Below are positions 34,189 to 43,609 of a stretch of 64,000 bases of DNA, piece by piece. The position numbers were made by a program, and so were the translations under genes. The stretch spans positions 1 through 64,000 of the forward strand of contig WJMT01000039.1 of assembly GCA_014727835.1 (NCBI GenBank), in the 5' to 3' direction. Numbering within the stretch: position 1 is the stretch's first letter; each line of letters starts with the position of its first letter. The notes beneath the pieces are model-generated. The model ran no database searches, was not told the DNA's origin, and was given only the letters and a program-made list of their open reading frames with translations. The DNA is from Candidatus Aminicenantota bacterium (lineage in GTDB: Bacteria; Acidobacteriota; Aminicenantia; Aminicenantales; Aminicenantaceae).

Positions 34189-34977
34189 ATGAGGGACTGG
34201 TTGAAAGAACGGATCCAGCTGGGGCGAACAGACCTTTATGCAGGAAGATTGGGCCTGGGTTCTTCCTACACTCTTTCATCCAAGGCATTTGATGATGCGT
34301 TTGAGGCCGGCTGCAATTTTTTCTACTGGGGAGCGATTCGGACTCCGTTTATGGCAAAAGCCATCCGGAGAATCATCCGGAGAGAACAAAGAGAAGATAT
34401 CATCGTCGCCATACAATCCTACATCCGTCCTTTTGGAGTCGGATGGAGTTTAAAGCGGGGATTGCGTCGATTAAAGATTGATTTTGCTGATGTTTTTCTG
34501 CTTGGACTTTACAACAAGTATCCCCATCCCCGGATTTTAGCTCAAGCAGAAGAACTTCGCCAGAAAGGGCTTTTTCGTTATCTTGGGGTCTCCAGTCATG
34601 ATCGAAAGCTTTTAGCCCAATCAGCTGGAGATTCCCGTTTTGACATTTTGCTTCTGAGATACAATGCGGCGCATCGTGGGGCGGAAAAAGACATCTTTCC
34701 TTATCTCCCTTCTGAGAAACCCGGGATCATTGGATTCACAGCTGCTGACTACATGCAGCTTTCCAGGTCCAAAAAAATTCCAAAAGAAGAAAAGCGCCCC
34801 TCAGCAGGGGACTGCTACCGGTTTGTTCTTTCCAATCCTCATATTGATATGACCATCACTTCTCCGTGGAACCGCAGGCAGATGAGGGAAAATCTAATGG
34901 AGGCCAACAAAGGCCCGATGAGCCCGCAAGAGCTGGAATGGATGCGTCGTATAGGAGATAGGGTTTACAGCCGCTGA
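34189..34977 (+). CDS. Aldo/keto-reductase-like protein, catalytic residues altered
   Basis: 262 residues of the TIM-barrel AKR superfamily: GRLGLGSSYTLSSKAFDDAFEAG at the start, LRRLKIDFADVFLLGL in the middle, LFRYLGVSSHDRKLLAQ later, and a C-terminal WNRRQMRENL. In classical AKRs the tetrad is Asp, Tyr, Lys and His. Here the usual FDTA is replaced by FFYWGAIRT, the Lys position reads IIVAIQS, and the His position reads VFLLGLY. So the standard tetrad is largely missing. It may have a different chemistry or only a structural role. No partner gene is evident. Confidence 0.75.
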   Translation: MRDWLKERIQLGRTDLYAGRLGLGSSYTLSSKAFDDAFEAGCNFFYWGAIRTPFMAKAIRRIIRREQREDIIVAIQSYIRPFGVGWSLKRGLRRLKIDFADVFLLGLYNKYPHPRILAQAEELRQKGLFRYLGVSSHDRKLLAQSAGDSRFDILLLRYNAAHRGAEKDIFPYLPSEKPGIIGFTAADYMQLSRSKKIPKEEKRPSAGDCYRFVLSNPHIDMTITSPWNRRQMRENLMEANKGPMSPQELEWMRRIGDRVYSR

Positions 34978-35009
34978 TCAATAAATCATCTGCAAAAAAA
35001 GAATTTTTA

Positions 35010-35039
35010 TTGACTTAGAGTGTTTCTTTTCTGTAATAT
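35010..35039 (+). promoter_or_regulatory. Predicted promoter of the MFS gene
   Basis: TTGACT, an 18-base spacer and TAATAT, 58 bases before the ATG at 35098. Confidence 0.5.
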
Positions 35040-35043
35040 TCCA

Positions 35044-35077
35044 AACCTGAACGATTCATGAAAATGATTTTATTCAG
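35044..35077. repeat. Degenerate shared leader motif, copy B
   Basis: AACCTGAACGATTCATGAAA, then ATGATT and TTATTCAG. It is related to 6209-6252 and lies between the MFS promoter and start codon. Confidence 0.4.
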
Positions 35078-35097
35078 ATTCTGAAGGGAGAAAGGCA

Positions 35098-36594
35098 ATG
35101 GACAAGGTAAATAACTCCATAGACAAAGCAAAGAAGTTACTCAAAGATTCCTCGGCTTTACGTTTCACTGTTTTGGGCATGGTCAGTATATTGATGTTCG
35201 GCACCTATTGGTTTCAGGATTGTCTAGGTCCTTTGAAAGGTTTGTTTGAGAGCCAGCTGGGATTTTCAAGTTCTGAGTTTGGACTGCTGATCAGCTCCAC
35301 TACCTGGGCCAACTTGGCTTTGATGATCATTGTGGGTGGAATTGCTTTGGACCGCTGGGGCATCCGTAAGACCGGTACGGTCCTTGCGATCATAGCTACG
35401 GTGGGAGCTTTCACTGTTTCTCTAGGAAGCCTGGGAGTTTTTGGTAAATCTGAAAGTGCTATGTTGATATCCATGATCGCGGGCCGGATTTTGTTCGGGG
35501 TTGGACTAGAGACCACCTGTGTTTTGATACAAAGAATTATTGTCAAATGGTTTATGGGTAAGGAATTGGCGTTTGCCATGGGGCTCAATGTAGTGGTGGG
35601 CCGTTTGGGGAGTTTCTTTGCCATTTCTTTTGGACTGGATATCGCAGCCGGTCGGGTCAGCAATGCTCTTTTTGCTGCGGCTTCGGTTGTAGGGGTGGGC
35701 CTGCTGTTGTTCTTAGCTTATCTAATGTTTGATGTGAAGCTGGATAGACAGATGAAAGTGAGCGCCAAAGCATCTCCTGAGGATAAGTTCAGATTAAAAG
35801 ATTTTATTAATTTGATAACCAACCGCTCTTTCATATACATTGCTCTGCTGTGTGTGGCCTTTTATTCCGCTGTTTTTCCTTTCCTTCAGTATGCGCCTGA
35901 CCTTCTGGTCAACAAATTCGGTTTGACTTTTTCCATGCCGGATCTGAGCGGGATGACGTTATGGCAAAAGATTCTGGCTTACCTTCAGAACGGCCCCAAA
36001 GTCAGCGGCCTGATTCCTTTGGGGACCATTATTTTCACTCCTCTTTTTGGCCGCTTGGTGGATAAAAAAGGCAAGGCGGCTTCTTTGATGATACTGGGTT
36101 CCCTGCTGCTCATCTATGCTCATATCACCTTATCCCTGCTGAACAGTGTTTTTTTGGGTTATACTGGTCTGTTTGCTCTGGGCATCGCCTTTTCCTTGGT
36201 GCCGGCAGCCATGTGGCCTTCAGTTGCAAAAATCGTGGCAGAAAACCGGCTGGGAACTGCATACGCAACCATGTTCACAGTTCAAAATTACGGGTTATCC
36301 GCGTTTTACTGGGGCATAGGCAAGGTGCTGGATATGACAAATCCCAAGGTGGTTCAAGCCATTCAATCCATGAGGGACAAGCTTTTTGCCCAGGGATACA
36401 CCAGGGCTGAAGTGGCACAACAAATAGAGAACATGCGCGCCACCGGAGAGATTCCCACCTATGACTACACCATTCCCATTCTCATGCTGGTGGGTTTGGG
36501 AGTCATATCCATTTTTCTGGCATTCCAGTTGAAGCGCTCTGATAAAGCTCAGGGTTATGGATTGGAACTTCCATCAGGAGAAAAGCAGAGCTAG
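35098..36594 (+). CDS. MFS transporter
   Basis: 498 residues with 12 predicted helices and a charged central loop (about 215-240). The GGIALDRWGIRKTG segment between helices 2 and 3 is the family's loop motif, and a matching FGRLVDKKGKAAS follows helix 8. It would move a small organic solute by proton or ion coupling; the substrate is unknown. An extra 20-30-residue soluble stretch between the last two helices (MRDKLFAQGYTRAEVAQQIENM) is unusual. AAGGGAGAAAGGCA precedes the ATG. Confidence 0.9.
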   Translation: MDKVNNSIDKAKKLLKDSSALRFTVLGMVSILMFGTYWFQDCLGPLKGLFESQLGFSSSEFGLLISSTTWANLALMIIVGGIALDRWGIRKTGTVLAIIATVGAFTVSLGSLGVFGKSESAMLISMIAGRILFGVGLETTCVLIQRIIVKWFMGKELAFAMGLNVVVGRLGSFFAISFGLDIAAGRVSNALFAAASVVGVGLLLFLAYLMFDVKLDRQMKVSAKASPEDKFRLKDFINLITNRSFIYIALLCVAFYSAVFPFLQYAPDLLVNKFGLTFSMPDLSGMTLWQKILAYLQNGPKVSGLIPLGTIIFTPLFGRLVDKKGKAASLMILGSLLLIYAHITLSLLNSVFLGYTGLFALGIAFSLVPAAMWPSVAKIVAENRLGTAYATMFTVQNYGLSAFYWGIGKVLDMTNPKVVQAIQSMRDKLFAQGYTRAEVAQQIENMRATGEIPTYDYTIPILMLVGLGVISIFLAFQLKRSDKAQGYGLELPSGEKQS

Positions 36595-36597
36595 TTT

Positions 36598-36846
36598 TTA
36601 AAAAGTAAGGATTTTCCAGTCATCCTTGATCAGTTTTGTTAAGGGCTCTCCATAGTAGATGACGTCCACACCGAGTTTTTTCAGCAGTTCAGAGACTCCA
36701 TATTGGTCAGAACACCATTTGCAGGCATAGAGTTCCACCCCCTCTTTATCCAGTTTTTTCACCCAATCCTGGATTTCTTTATCCTGACTTACCAGAAGAG
36801 TGGAGGAGCCCCAGATGATGAAGAGGATTCTTCCTGAACCGGGATA
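36598..36846 (-). pseudogene. DsrE-family protein, N-terminus lost
   Basis: The minus-strand frame ends at a TAA at 36600-36598 and reads, near its start, GRILFIIWGSSTLLVSQDKE, later CKWCSDQYGVSELLKKLGV and YYGEPLTKLI, with a closing WKILTF. These are DsrE-family features, including the Cys positions near the middle. Going upstream, a stop (TGA) comes at 36849-36847 and there is no ATG, GTG or TTG before the first conserved strand. So the start is gone and the gene is probably dead. It lies only 3 bases past the MFS stop and converges with it. Confidence 0.7.
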
Positions 36847-36920
36847 TCAATTGACATTCATTTAGTTGATTGGTACAAAAGAACGACCTATTCACCTCAA
36901 TGCAAGCAAAGGAGGGTTTT

Positions 36921-38096
36921 ATGTCTCAACATAAAGAATTGGAAAAAAAATTAATCAAAAACTGGGTGATTTACCCGGGATTTGATTTGGAACTGGTGGC
37001 CACAGGTTTGAATCTGCCGGTCAATATTGCTTTTGTGCCGTCTCCGAAAAAGGACTCCAAATCCCCTCTTTTTTATATGACAGAGCTTTACGGCCAGGTC
37101 AAAGCCGTGACTCAAGAAGGAACCGTGCACACCTATGCCAAAGGATTGTTGAATTACAAGCCCACTCCGGAAATACCGGGCCATGGGGAATCCGGTCTGA
37201 CCGGGATCTGTGTGGACCCTCCCACAGGAGATGTGTTCCTGTCCATGCTTTATGAGGAAAAAGGCCAGATGAAGGGCAAGGTGGTCCGCACCTCCAGTGA
37301 AGATGGACTGAAAATGGATTCCATGAAGGTGGTGATCGATGATATCCCGTCCACCACCCGGGCTCATCAAATACAGGCTGTGACCATCGGGTTTGACAGA
37401 AAACTGTATGTGAATGTGGCAGATGGAGGGGAGTGGAAAAAAGCCCAGGATGATCAGGACCTCAGAGGAAAAGTATTGAGAATGGAGAAAGACGGCTCTA
37501 TTCCCTGGGATAATCCCAATCCTGACAGCACTGTCTATGCCAAAGGTTTCCGCAATCCGTTTGGTGCTTCCTGGCGCCAGAGCGATGGATGTCTTTATAT
37601 TGCTGGAAACGGGCCGGATGTGGATGACCGGCTGGCTAAAGTGGAGCCTCTTAAAAATTACGGATGGCCAGCAACCATGAGGAAAAACTCCTTTTTTTGG
37701 TGGCACTACACTCAAGCGCCCACTGCATTGGATTTTATGCAGAAGGGACAGTTTCCACCTCAGTTCAACGATCATCTGTTTGTGGCGTTGTTTGGAGAGG
37801 CCTATGCAGAGGGACCCGGGGTGAAGGGAAAAAAAATCGTCAAACTTCAGCTGAACGAAGATCCCACCGCTGTGAAATCCTATGATGACTTTGTGGTTTA
37901 CAGAGGGAAAGCAGCGGCCAGTCCCTGCGGATTGGCATTTGGTCCGGATGGGCTTTATTTCACAGATCTTCATGGAGAAGACGTAAATGGAGAGAAAACA
38001 GGCGGCAATGTGTACCGGGTCAAGCCCAACAAAGAGGCTCTAGAAGAGATGAAGGGGCATTCGGACCAATACGGTGAGATCTGGTCAAAGCCCTGA
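36921..38096 (+). CDS. PQQ-dependent sugar dehydrogenase-like beta-propeller
   Basis: 391 residues from the ATG at 36921, which has AAAGGAGGG seven bases upstream; a longer frame starting 17 codons earlier lacks such a site. Propeller blades appear as LELVATGLNLPVNIAFVP, GLTGICVDPPTGDVFLS, IGFDRKLYVNVADGG, GFRNPFGASW and CGLAFGPDGLYFTD. This is the soluble glucose/sorbosone dehydrogenase (GSDH) fold. Family members oxidise sugars with PQQ and calcium in the periplasm, yet no signal peptide is visible here. PQQ use is therefore uncertain. Confidence 0.82.
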   Translation: MSQHKELEKKLIKNWVIYPGFDLELVATGLNLPVNIAFVPSPKKDSKSPLFYMTELYGQVKAVTQEGTVHTYAKGLLNYKPTPEIPGHGESGLTGICVDPPTGDVFLSMLYEEKGQMKGKVVRTSSEDGLKMDSMKVVIDDIPSTTRAHQIQAVTIGFDRKLYVNVADGGEWKKAQDDQDLRGKVLRMEKDGSIPWDNPNPDSTVYAKGFRNPFGASWRQSDGCLYIAGNGPDVDDRLAKVEPLKNYGWPATMRKNSFFWWHYTQAPTALDFMQKGQFPPQFNDHLFVALFGEAYAEGPGVKGKKIVKLQLNEDPTAVKSYDDFVVYRGKAAASPCGLAFGPDGLYFTDLHGEDVNGEKTGGNVYRVKPNKEALEEMKGHSDQYGEIWSKP

Positions 38097-38179
38097 GTGA
38101 TGGTGTTTTGGTCATTGTATTTTAATCCATGACCCGCGGATCTTTTTTGATCAAGGGGAGATCACTATGATTCCTTGGA

Positions 38180-41017
38180 TCATTGTTGATTTCCGGACCG
38201 TTCCATCAATTGGGATAAAGCTTGCTGCAGCCTTGCCAAAGCTGCGGAGGCTTCCTGAAAACGTTTCTCTCCCAACAGCCTGAGATAATCATTAAAGGCC
38301 GCATCTGCGTCTTGGATCAACCGGCCTATAGATTGGGTTTCACCAGCCGGGGATTTCTGTAAAATGACCTGTTCTGAAATGGATTTGTCAAACAATCCCT
38401 GAAGGGCTTTGTCAAAGGTCTCTGCATAACTCAAAGTGTCTTTGTGCATCACAGCCACCAGCCTCAGTTCAGGATAAGCTGCGGTTTCGGCTTGAAGGTA
38501 TATGGGTTCCACATAAATGAGAGTTTTACCCACCGGAATGGCCAGAACATTGCCGCGGATCACATTGGAGCCCCTCTGGTCCCAGAGACTCAACTGGCCG
38601 GAAAGAAACCGGTCCTGATCAATTTTGGTCTCTACCTGCTGAGGACCCAGCATGCGTTTTTCTTTGGGAAACTTATATGCCAGGAACCGTCCGTAATTTT
38701 CCGGATCGCACATTCCAGCGATCCATCCGATCAGCACCTGACGGTTTTTTGGAGTAAAGGGAAGGATCAGTACAAATTGAGGCTGATCTTCATCCGGGAG
38801 TTCCCACATCACATAATAGGGTTCCACGGGCTGGACCTGGTCGTAGTACTTCTCAGTGGCACGGATCCAAAGGTCTTCCTGGTTGTAAAAAACCGTGGGA
38901 TCGGTCATGTGGTATTTGGAATAGACACGGCCCTGCACCAGAAGCATATCCGAAGGATAGCGCACATGAGGGAGGAGTGAATCCGGAATTTCTGATTTGT
39001 CCTTAAACATATCCGGAAAAATACGGTTCCATACTCTGATGATGGGATCTTCCGGATCAAAAATGTAAAAGTCCACTGAGCCGTTGTAAGCATCCACTAC
39101 CACTTTGACGGCATTCCGCAAATAGTTGACTCCATTGAGCTGGGGCGCTACTTGTGTGCTGAGAGACTGAGTCATATTACCCCTTTTGTAATCAATGATT
39201 TCCAGGGAAGAAAAAGGTTCGCTGTAGGGGTAATAACTGGAGCTGGTGTAGGCATCAATGATCCAGTACAGCTTCCCTTCAGCCAGCACCACATAAGGAT
39301 CGTCATCAAAATGAAGAAAGGGGGCCAGTGTCTGGATCCGTTCGTTGATTTGACGGTGAAACAGTATGCGGCTTTTAGAGGTGGGATAACCGGAGAGAAA
39401 AAACTTGGTCCCGTCAAATTTCCACCCGAATAAAAATTTTCGCCAACCATTAGAGATCTCAACTCCGCCAGTTCCTTGATAATGGGTGTAGACATTTTGT
39501 TCTCCACTGGGATAATCAAATTCCTGTTCCCTGCTGTTGGCCACCACATAATTGGAAGACAGTTCTCCATAATAGATTTGGGGAAGCTTCACTTCCAGTT
39601 CAGGGTGTTGGCTTTGGGGCGGGATATCTTTGACCAAAAGGTTGGGAAGGCCGTCCGGAGTGAATTCATTGACTGTGGTCAGAGTGATGCCGTTTCCATG
39701 AGTGTATTTGAAGCGCTTGTTGACAAATGTTTGGCTTTGAAGAGGAAGATTGGTCAGTTCCAGCTCCCGTGCTGAGACCATCACTTGCCTGTATTGGTCA
39801 GCAAAAGTATACCGGTCAATATCCACATCCTTGAATTCATAGTACAGCCGGATCTCCTGAAATTGTTTGTAAACGGCATCCAGAGCCCTCCAGTCCCAAA
39901 GTCGGATGTTTCGGAATATGCTTTGGTTATTTTCCACGATTTCAGGGGTGAATTGTTCTGCGGCTGGGTATTCTCTTTCCTGGATTCGATCCAGAGCAAA
40001 TCCCATCTGGGTGAGCTGGATGTTGTTTTCAATATAGGGCTTTTCAAAAGTGATCTCATTGGGTTCCACTCTCAGCCATTGAAAAAGTCCTGGTATGATT
40101 GTCAGGACCAGGAACCAAACAGCCAAGGTCACGATTCCTAGGGCAGCTAAAGCATAAACAGGAGCTTTGGGATAGGAATACTGTTTGCCGAAAATAGTCC
40201 GGCCGATCCTGTTTCGGACAGAGGGAATTAGGATTCCCACTCCCAGAAGCAGTGTCAGAGCCACGGCCACAGCATATCCAGGCAAGCGGATATGGACATC
40301 TGTCCAGCCCGCACCAGTGACCGCTCCCCAGTCCGAATACAACAGATGAAAGCGGCTCAAATATTTACCACAAGCCAGGATGATAAGGACTACAGCCGCA
40401 TTGAGGAAGAGGTTTTTTTCCATGTTTTTGCTGATGCCGGATTCCATTCTGAAAAATTGGACATCCATCTCACTCTGCTCAAAACGAAGGAATGAAGCAG
40501 CAAATACAGCACCCAGAGACACAAGAGACAGCAGAAGAACGAGCATATAGAGTCGATCCAAAAAAGGAAGACTGAACAAGTAAAAGGAGGTGCTTTTTCC
40601 CAGAATGGGATCTTTGACTTCTGAGCCCACTTGAAACCAAAACCGGAGAACCACTTCCCAGTTGGAGACAGCCCACACAGCTCCGATGAAAGCCCCAAGA
40701 ATGCGAGCCCCTTGTTTGACCCAAGTCTTGTCTTTGGAGATGGATCGAGTGAGAGGCCAGACAAACAGACCTCCGAAAAAAATCCCTGCAGCCGCAATAG
40801 CAGTCTGGCTAAAAACCACCATCCAAAACCGTTGATTGTATCCCAGGGCTTCAAACCACAGCATTTCTCCCCAGAAATACATAAACCAGAAGAAAAACAC
40901 AGTGAAAAGGGCCAGGATCACTCCCAAAACAATCTGTCCGGTCTTTTTTTTCTGGGCTCCTTTGTATACTAGGAAACCGGACATGCCGATTAAAACAGCA
41001 AGAAGAAGTGTGTACAT
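38180..41017 (-). CDS. UPF0182 family membrane protein
   Basis: 945 residues, the normal length for UPF0182. About seven membrane helices fill residues 1-330 (MYTLLLAVLIGMSGFLVYKG and onwards). A large extracytoplasmic domain follows, with family blocks such as TQMGFALDRIQEREYP, NIRLWDWRALDAVYKQFQEI, YGELSSNYVVANSREQEFDY and VLIGWIAGMCDPENYG. The C-terminal 60 residues are helical and Gln/Ala-rich. Function is unknown in all organisms I know of. It converges with the PQQ-like gene. Confidence 0.93.
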   Translation of the reverse strand: MYTLLLAVLIGMSGFLVYKGAQKKKTGQIVLGVILALFTVFFFWFMYFWGEMLWFEALGYNQRFWMVVFSQTAIAAAGIFFGGLFVWPLTRSISKDKTWVKQGARILGAFIGAVWAVSNWEVVLRFWFQVGSEVKDPILGKSTSFYLFSLPFLDRLYMLVLLLSLVSLGAVFAASFLRFEQSEMDVQFFRMESGISKNMEKNLFLNAAVVLIILACGKYLSRFHLLYSDWGAVTGAGWTDVHIRLPGYAVAVALTLLLGVGILIPSVRNRIGRTIFGKQYSYPKAPVYALAALGIVTLAVWFLVLTIIPGLFQWLRVEPNEITFEKPYIENNIQLTQMGFALDRIQEREYPAAEQFTPEIVENNQSIFRNIRLWDWRALDAVYKQFQEIRLYYEFKDVDIDRYTFADQYRQVMVSARELELTNLPLQSQTFVNKRFKYTHGNGITLTTVNEFTPDGLPNLLVKDIPPQSQHPELEVKLPQIYYGELSSNYVVANSREQEFDYPSGEQNVYTHYQGTGGVEISNGWRKFLFGWKFDGTKFFLSGYPTSKSRILFHRQINERIQTLAPFLHFDDDPYVVLAEGKLYWIIDAYTSSSYYPYSEPFSSLEIIDYKRGNMTQSLSTQVAPQLNGVNYLRNAVKVVVDAYNGSVDFYIFDPEDPIIRVWNRIFPDMFKDKSEIPDSLLPHVRYPSDMLLVQGRVYSKYHMTDPTVFYNQEDLWIRATEKYYDQVQPVEPYYVMWELPDEDQPQFVLILPFTPKNRQVLIGWIAGMCDPENYGRFLAYKFPKEKRMLGPQQVETKIDQDRFLSGQLSLWDQRGSNVIRGNVLAIPVGKTLIYVEPIYLQAETAAYPELRLVAVMHKDTLSYAETFDKALQGLFDKSISEQVILQKSPAGETQSIGRLIQDADAAFNDYLRLLGEKRFQEASAALARLQQALSQLMERSGNQQ

Positions 41018-41278
41018 TTATATTCCCCCATTATTTTTGATTTGCCTGATCAAGGCGCTTTGGGAATGGCTTCGATTTTGAAAGGTCTGTGGATAATGCG
41101 CTCTCATTAGGCACTCAATTTCATAATACAATAAACCATACGATTCAAGCAAAATATATATTCAAATTCAGGTGTGAAAAGAAGAGGAATGCAGCAACAG
41201 AGTTTATTGTCAACAAATTCTTGACCATTCAGACAAACACAAATAAACTAAAAATGAACAATATTTTGGAGGTGACAA

Positions 41279-42139
41279 TTGGATAATAAAGAATTAGTCA
41301 AAATGTTAAACAGAGACCTTAAGGATGAACATGCGGCTGTGGTCCGTTATTTGATTCACAGTTACTTGGAAGGAGAGGATACGCCTGTAGGCGCCAGTCT
41401 TCTATCCAGATGCAGAGAAGAGATGTGGCACATGCATTGGCTGGGTAAAATCATTGCTCAGAAAGGAGGAGAGCCGGATATGACTCCTGCAGGCTATCCT
41501 TTTGATCCCACCAGCCGGGCCACTATACTCAAGTCTTACGTGGCTTATGAGGAAAAATTGATTCCGCACTACAACCAGGAAGCAGACAAAGTGAATGACC
41601 CTCATATTGAAAGAGTCTTGCGCAGAGAAGCATGGGAATCACAGATGCATGCCGCCAAGTTTGAGAGAATGTTGGATAAGTTGACTCCGGAAGAAGCAGA
41701 GGGTTTGCCAGGGGCAGAGAATGAACTTCCCATGGAATTTGTGGACAAGCTTCAGAAAGCTGTGGCTCAAAAATACACTCAGATGATCCAGCATATCAGG
41801 GATTCCTGGATTTTCCAAAAACAAGGCATGAAAGCATGGCAGATTATGGATTTTTCCATGACTCAAATGAAACAGCTGGCTCATTTGGCCGAAGATGTGG
41901 CTGAAAACGGGATGACCCCTAATTTTGAATTGGGGGAGATTGAAAAGAACACGTCCATTGGCATGGCTTTGGAAAAATCAGTTCAGCAGTTGAGAGAGTC
42001 CCAACAGCGGCACAAACAATTCACCACAGACTCCGAAGCACAAAAACATAAAGGGTTCATGGTCAACCTGGATCTGACCCTCAAACAAGAAAAATATGAA
42101 CAGGATGAGATCCAGGATTGGATCAAAAACAAGAAGTGA
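41279..42139 (+). CDS. Ferritin-like/bacterioferritin-type protein
   Basis: 286 residues starting at TTG 41279, strongly supported by GGAGGTGACAA six bases upstream. The N-terminal half is a ferritin-like four-helix bundle: LNRDLKDEHAAVVRYLIHSY and CREEMWHMHWLGKIIAQ carry the Glu and ExxH ligands for a di-iron site. The C-terminal 130 residues are helical and of unknown role. It may store or oxidise iron or protect against oxidants. The stop is followed 17 bases later by the next ATG, a Tat-exported protein gene, so the two form an operon. Confidence 0.8.
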   Translation: MDNKELVKMLNRDLKDEHAAVVRYLIHSYLEGEDTPVGASLLSRCREEMWHMHWLGKIIAQKGGEPDMTPAGYPFDPTSRATILKSYVAYEEKLIPHYNQEADKVNDPHIERVLRREAWESQMHAAKFERMLDKLTPEEAEGLPGAENELPMEFVDKLQKAVAQKYTQMIQHIRDSWIFQKQGMKAWQIMDFSMTQMKQLAHLAEDVAENGMTPNFELGEIEKNTSIGMALEKSVQQLRESQQRHKQFTTDSEAQKHKGFMVNLDLTLKQEKYEQDEIQDWIKNKK

Positions 42140-42155
42140 ATCAAAAGGAATGGTT

Positions 42156-43589
42156 ATGAGTGTAGTAAAAAAATCCAATTCTTTATCACGGAGAGAATTC
42201 CTGGGCCGATGTTCAGCCTGTGCTGCCGGAGTGACGGCTTTGTCCTCATTGAATGCGGCTGGATTTAAGCACTATTCAAAAGAGAAATCAATGGGACGCC
42301 TGAAAAAAGGAAACACAAAGATCCAACTGGTGATGGCTCATCCGTCGTCCAAACAACCCTGCTGGCCCAATATCGGGTATGACTTTGAAAAAAACAAAGC
42401 CCAGTTTCTCAAAAAAATAACAAAGCTCTGCCCGGGTATTGATTTTTTCCCTGTCACAGCACGCAGTGATGAGGATGCGCAGAGCATTCTGAAATCCGGA
42501 AGTTCTGTGGATGGATATGTGGTCTATTTGTCGGGCTGCCTCTGGGCCAATGTCCCGGATACCATCGCCTCTTCCGGAAAACCCGTGGTGCTGGTGGACA
42601 ATCTGTTTGCAGGATCGGGTGAATTTCTGACCGAATATGCCAAAATCAAAAGAAAAGGGCTTCCTGTGATCGGAGTGTCCTCATCCTCTTTTGATGATGT
42701 GGTGCAGGCTGTGCGCTGTGTGGACAGTTTGAAACAACTGAGCACTTCCAGAATGCTGGTGGTGGGAGGTAAACCAGACAAAGCCATTGAGGAATGTTTC
42801 GGTACTCAGGTTGCAGGCATTGATTTTCCGGAGATCAACCAGGCGTACAAAACTGCGGATAAAGCTGAGGCCAAAAAATGGGCTGACCTTTGGATCAGAG
42901 AAGCTGAAAAAGTGATCGAACCCTCCAGGAAAGAGGTGGAACAGTCTGCTCAGTTGTATGTGGCCATGCTCAACCTTTTGGACAGGTATCAGGCACAGGC
43001 AATTACAGTGAACTGCTTGGGCGGTTTTTACGGAGGCCATATGCCGGCTTACCCCTGTCTGGGTTTTATGCAGCTGGACAACGACGGTCAGGTCGGAGCT
43101 TGTGAAGCAGACCAGCGCTCCACCATTACCAAACTTCTGATGAGCTATCTGGTCGGACGTCCCGGATTCATATCTGATCCGGTCATTGATACTGCCAAGA
43201 ATCAAATCATCTATGCTCACTGTGTGGCGCCCACAAAAGTTTTTGGCCCTGACGGAAAAGCCAATCCCTATCACATCCGCAGTCATTCGGAAGATAGAAA
43301 AGGGGCCTGCGACCGGTCTCTGATGCCCCTAGGGGAGATGACCACCACCATGATGTTCGATGCCCGGAAAAAGCAGGTCATCCTTCATCAAGGAGTCACG
43401 GTGGAAAACGTGGATTTAGACCGGGCCTGCCGCAACAAACTGGCTGTGGAGGTCAAAGGAGATGTGTATAAGCTTTTTGACCATTGGGATCAATGGGGCT
43501 GGCACAGGGTTACTTTTTTCGGAGATTTCAAAAGGCAGGTGGTGGACACAGCCACACTCTTGGGATTTGAGGTGGTGTCTGAAGCCTGA
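42156..43589 (+). CDS. Tat-exported sugar-isomerase-like protein
   Basis: 477 residues from the ATG at 42156, which has AAGGA six bases upstream; other in-frame ATGs are less well placed. The N-terminus is a twin-arginine signal (SRREFLGRCSACAAG, then an Ala/Leu-rich stretch). The mature protein resembles the L-fucose/arabinose-isomerase fold: GKPVVLVDNLFAGSGEF, a domain boundary near 260, and YPCLGFMQLDNDGQVGACE and HCVAPTKVFG. Those enzymes are normally cytoplasmic, so Tat export of a folded, perhaps metal-containing protein is notable. Substrate unknown. Confidence 0.78.
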   Translation: MSVVKKSNSLSRREFLGRCSACAAGVTALSSLNAAGFKHYSKEKSMGRLKKGNTKIQLVMAHPSSKQPCWPNIGYDFEKNKAQFLKKITKLCPGIDFFPVTARSDEDAQSILKSGSSVDGYVVYLSGCLWANVPDTIASSGKPVVLVDNLFAGSGEFLTEYAKIKRKGLPVIGVSSSSFDDVVQAVRCVDSLKQLSTSRMLVVGGKPDKAIEECFGTQVAGIDFPEINQAYKTADKAEAKKWADLWIREAEKVIEPSRKEVEQSAQLYVAMLNLLDRYQAQAITVNCLGGFYGGHMPAYPCLGFMQLDNDGQVGACEADQRSTITKLLMSYLVGRPGFISDPVIDTAKNQIIYAHCVAPTKVFGPDGKANPYHIRSHSEDRKGACDRSLMPLGEMTTTMMFDARKKQVILHQGVTVENVDLDRACRNKLAVEVKGDVYKLFDHWDQWGWHRVTFFGDFKRQVVDTATLLGFEVVSEA

Positions 43590-43609
43590 TTGATATGCAG
43601 CTTCAATTT

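Noticed and set aside
36951..37973. Long open frame opposite the PQQ-like gene (340 codons)
   Set aside because: Shadow of a well-supported propeller gene; no recognisable domain and many rare His/Ser runs.
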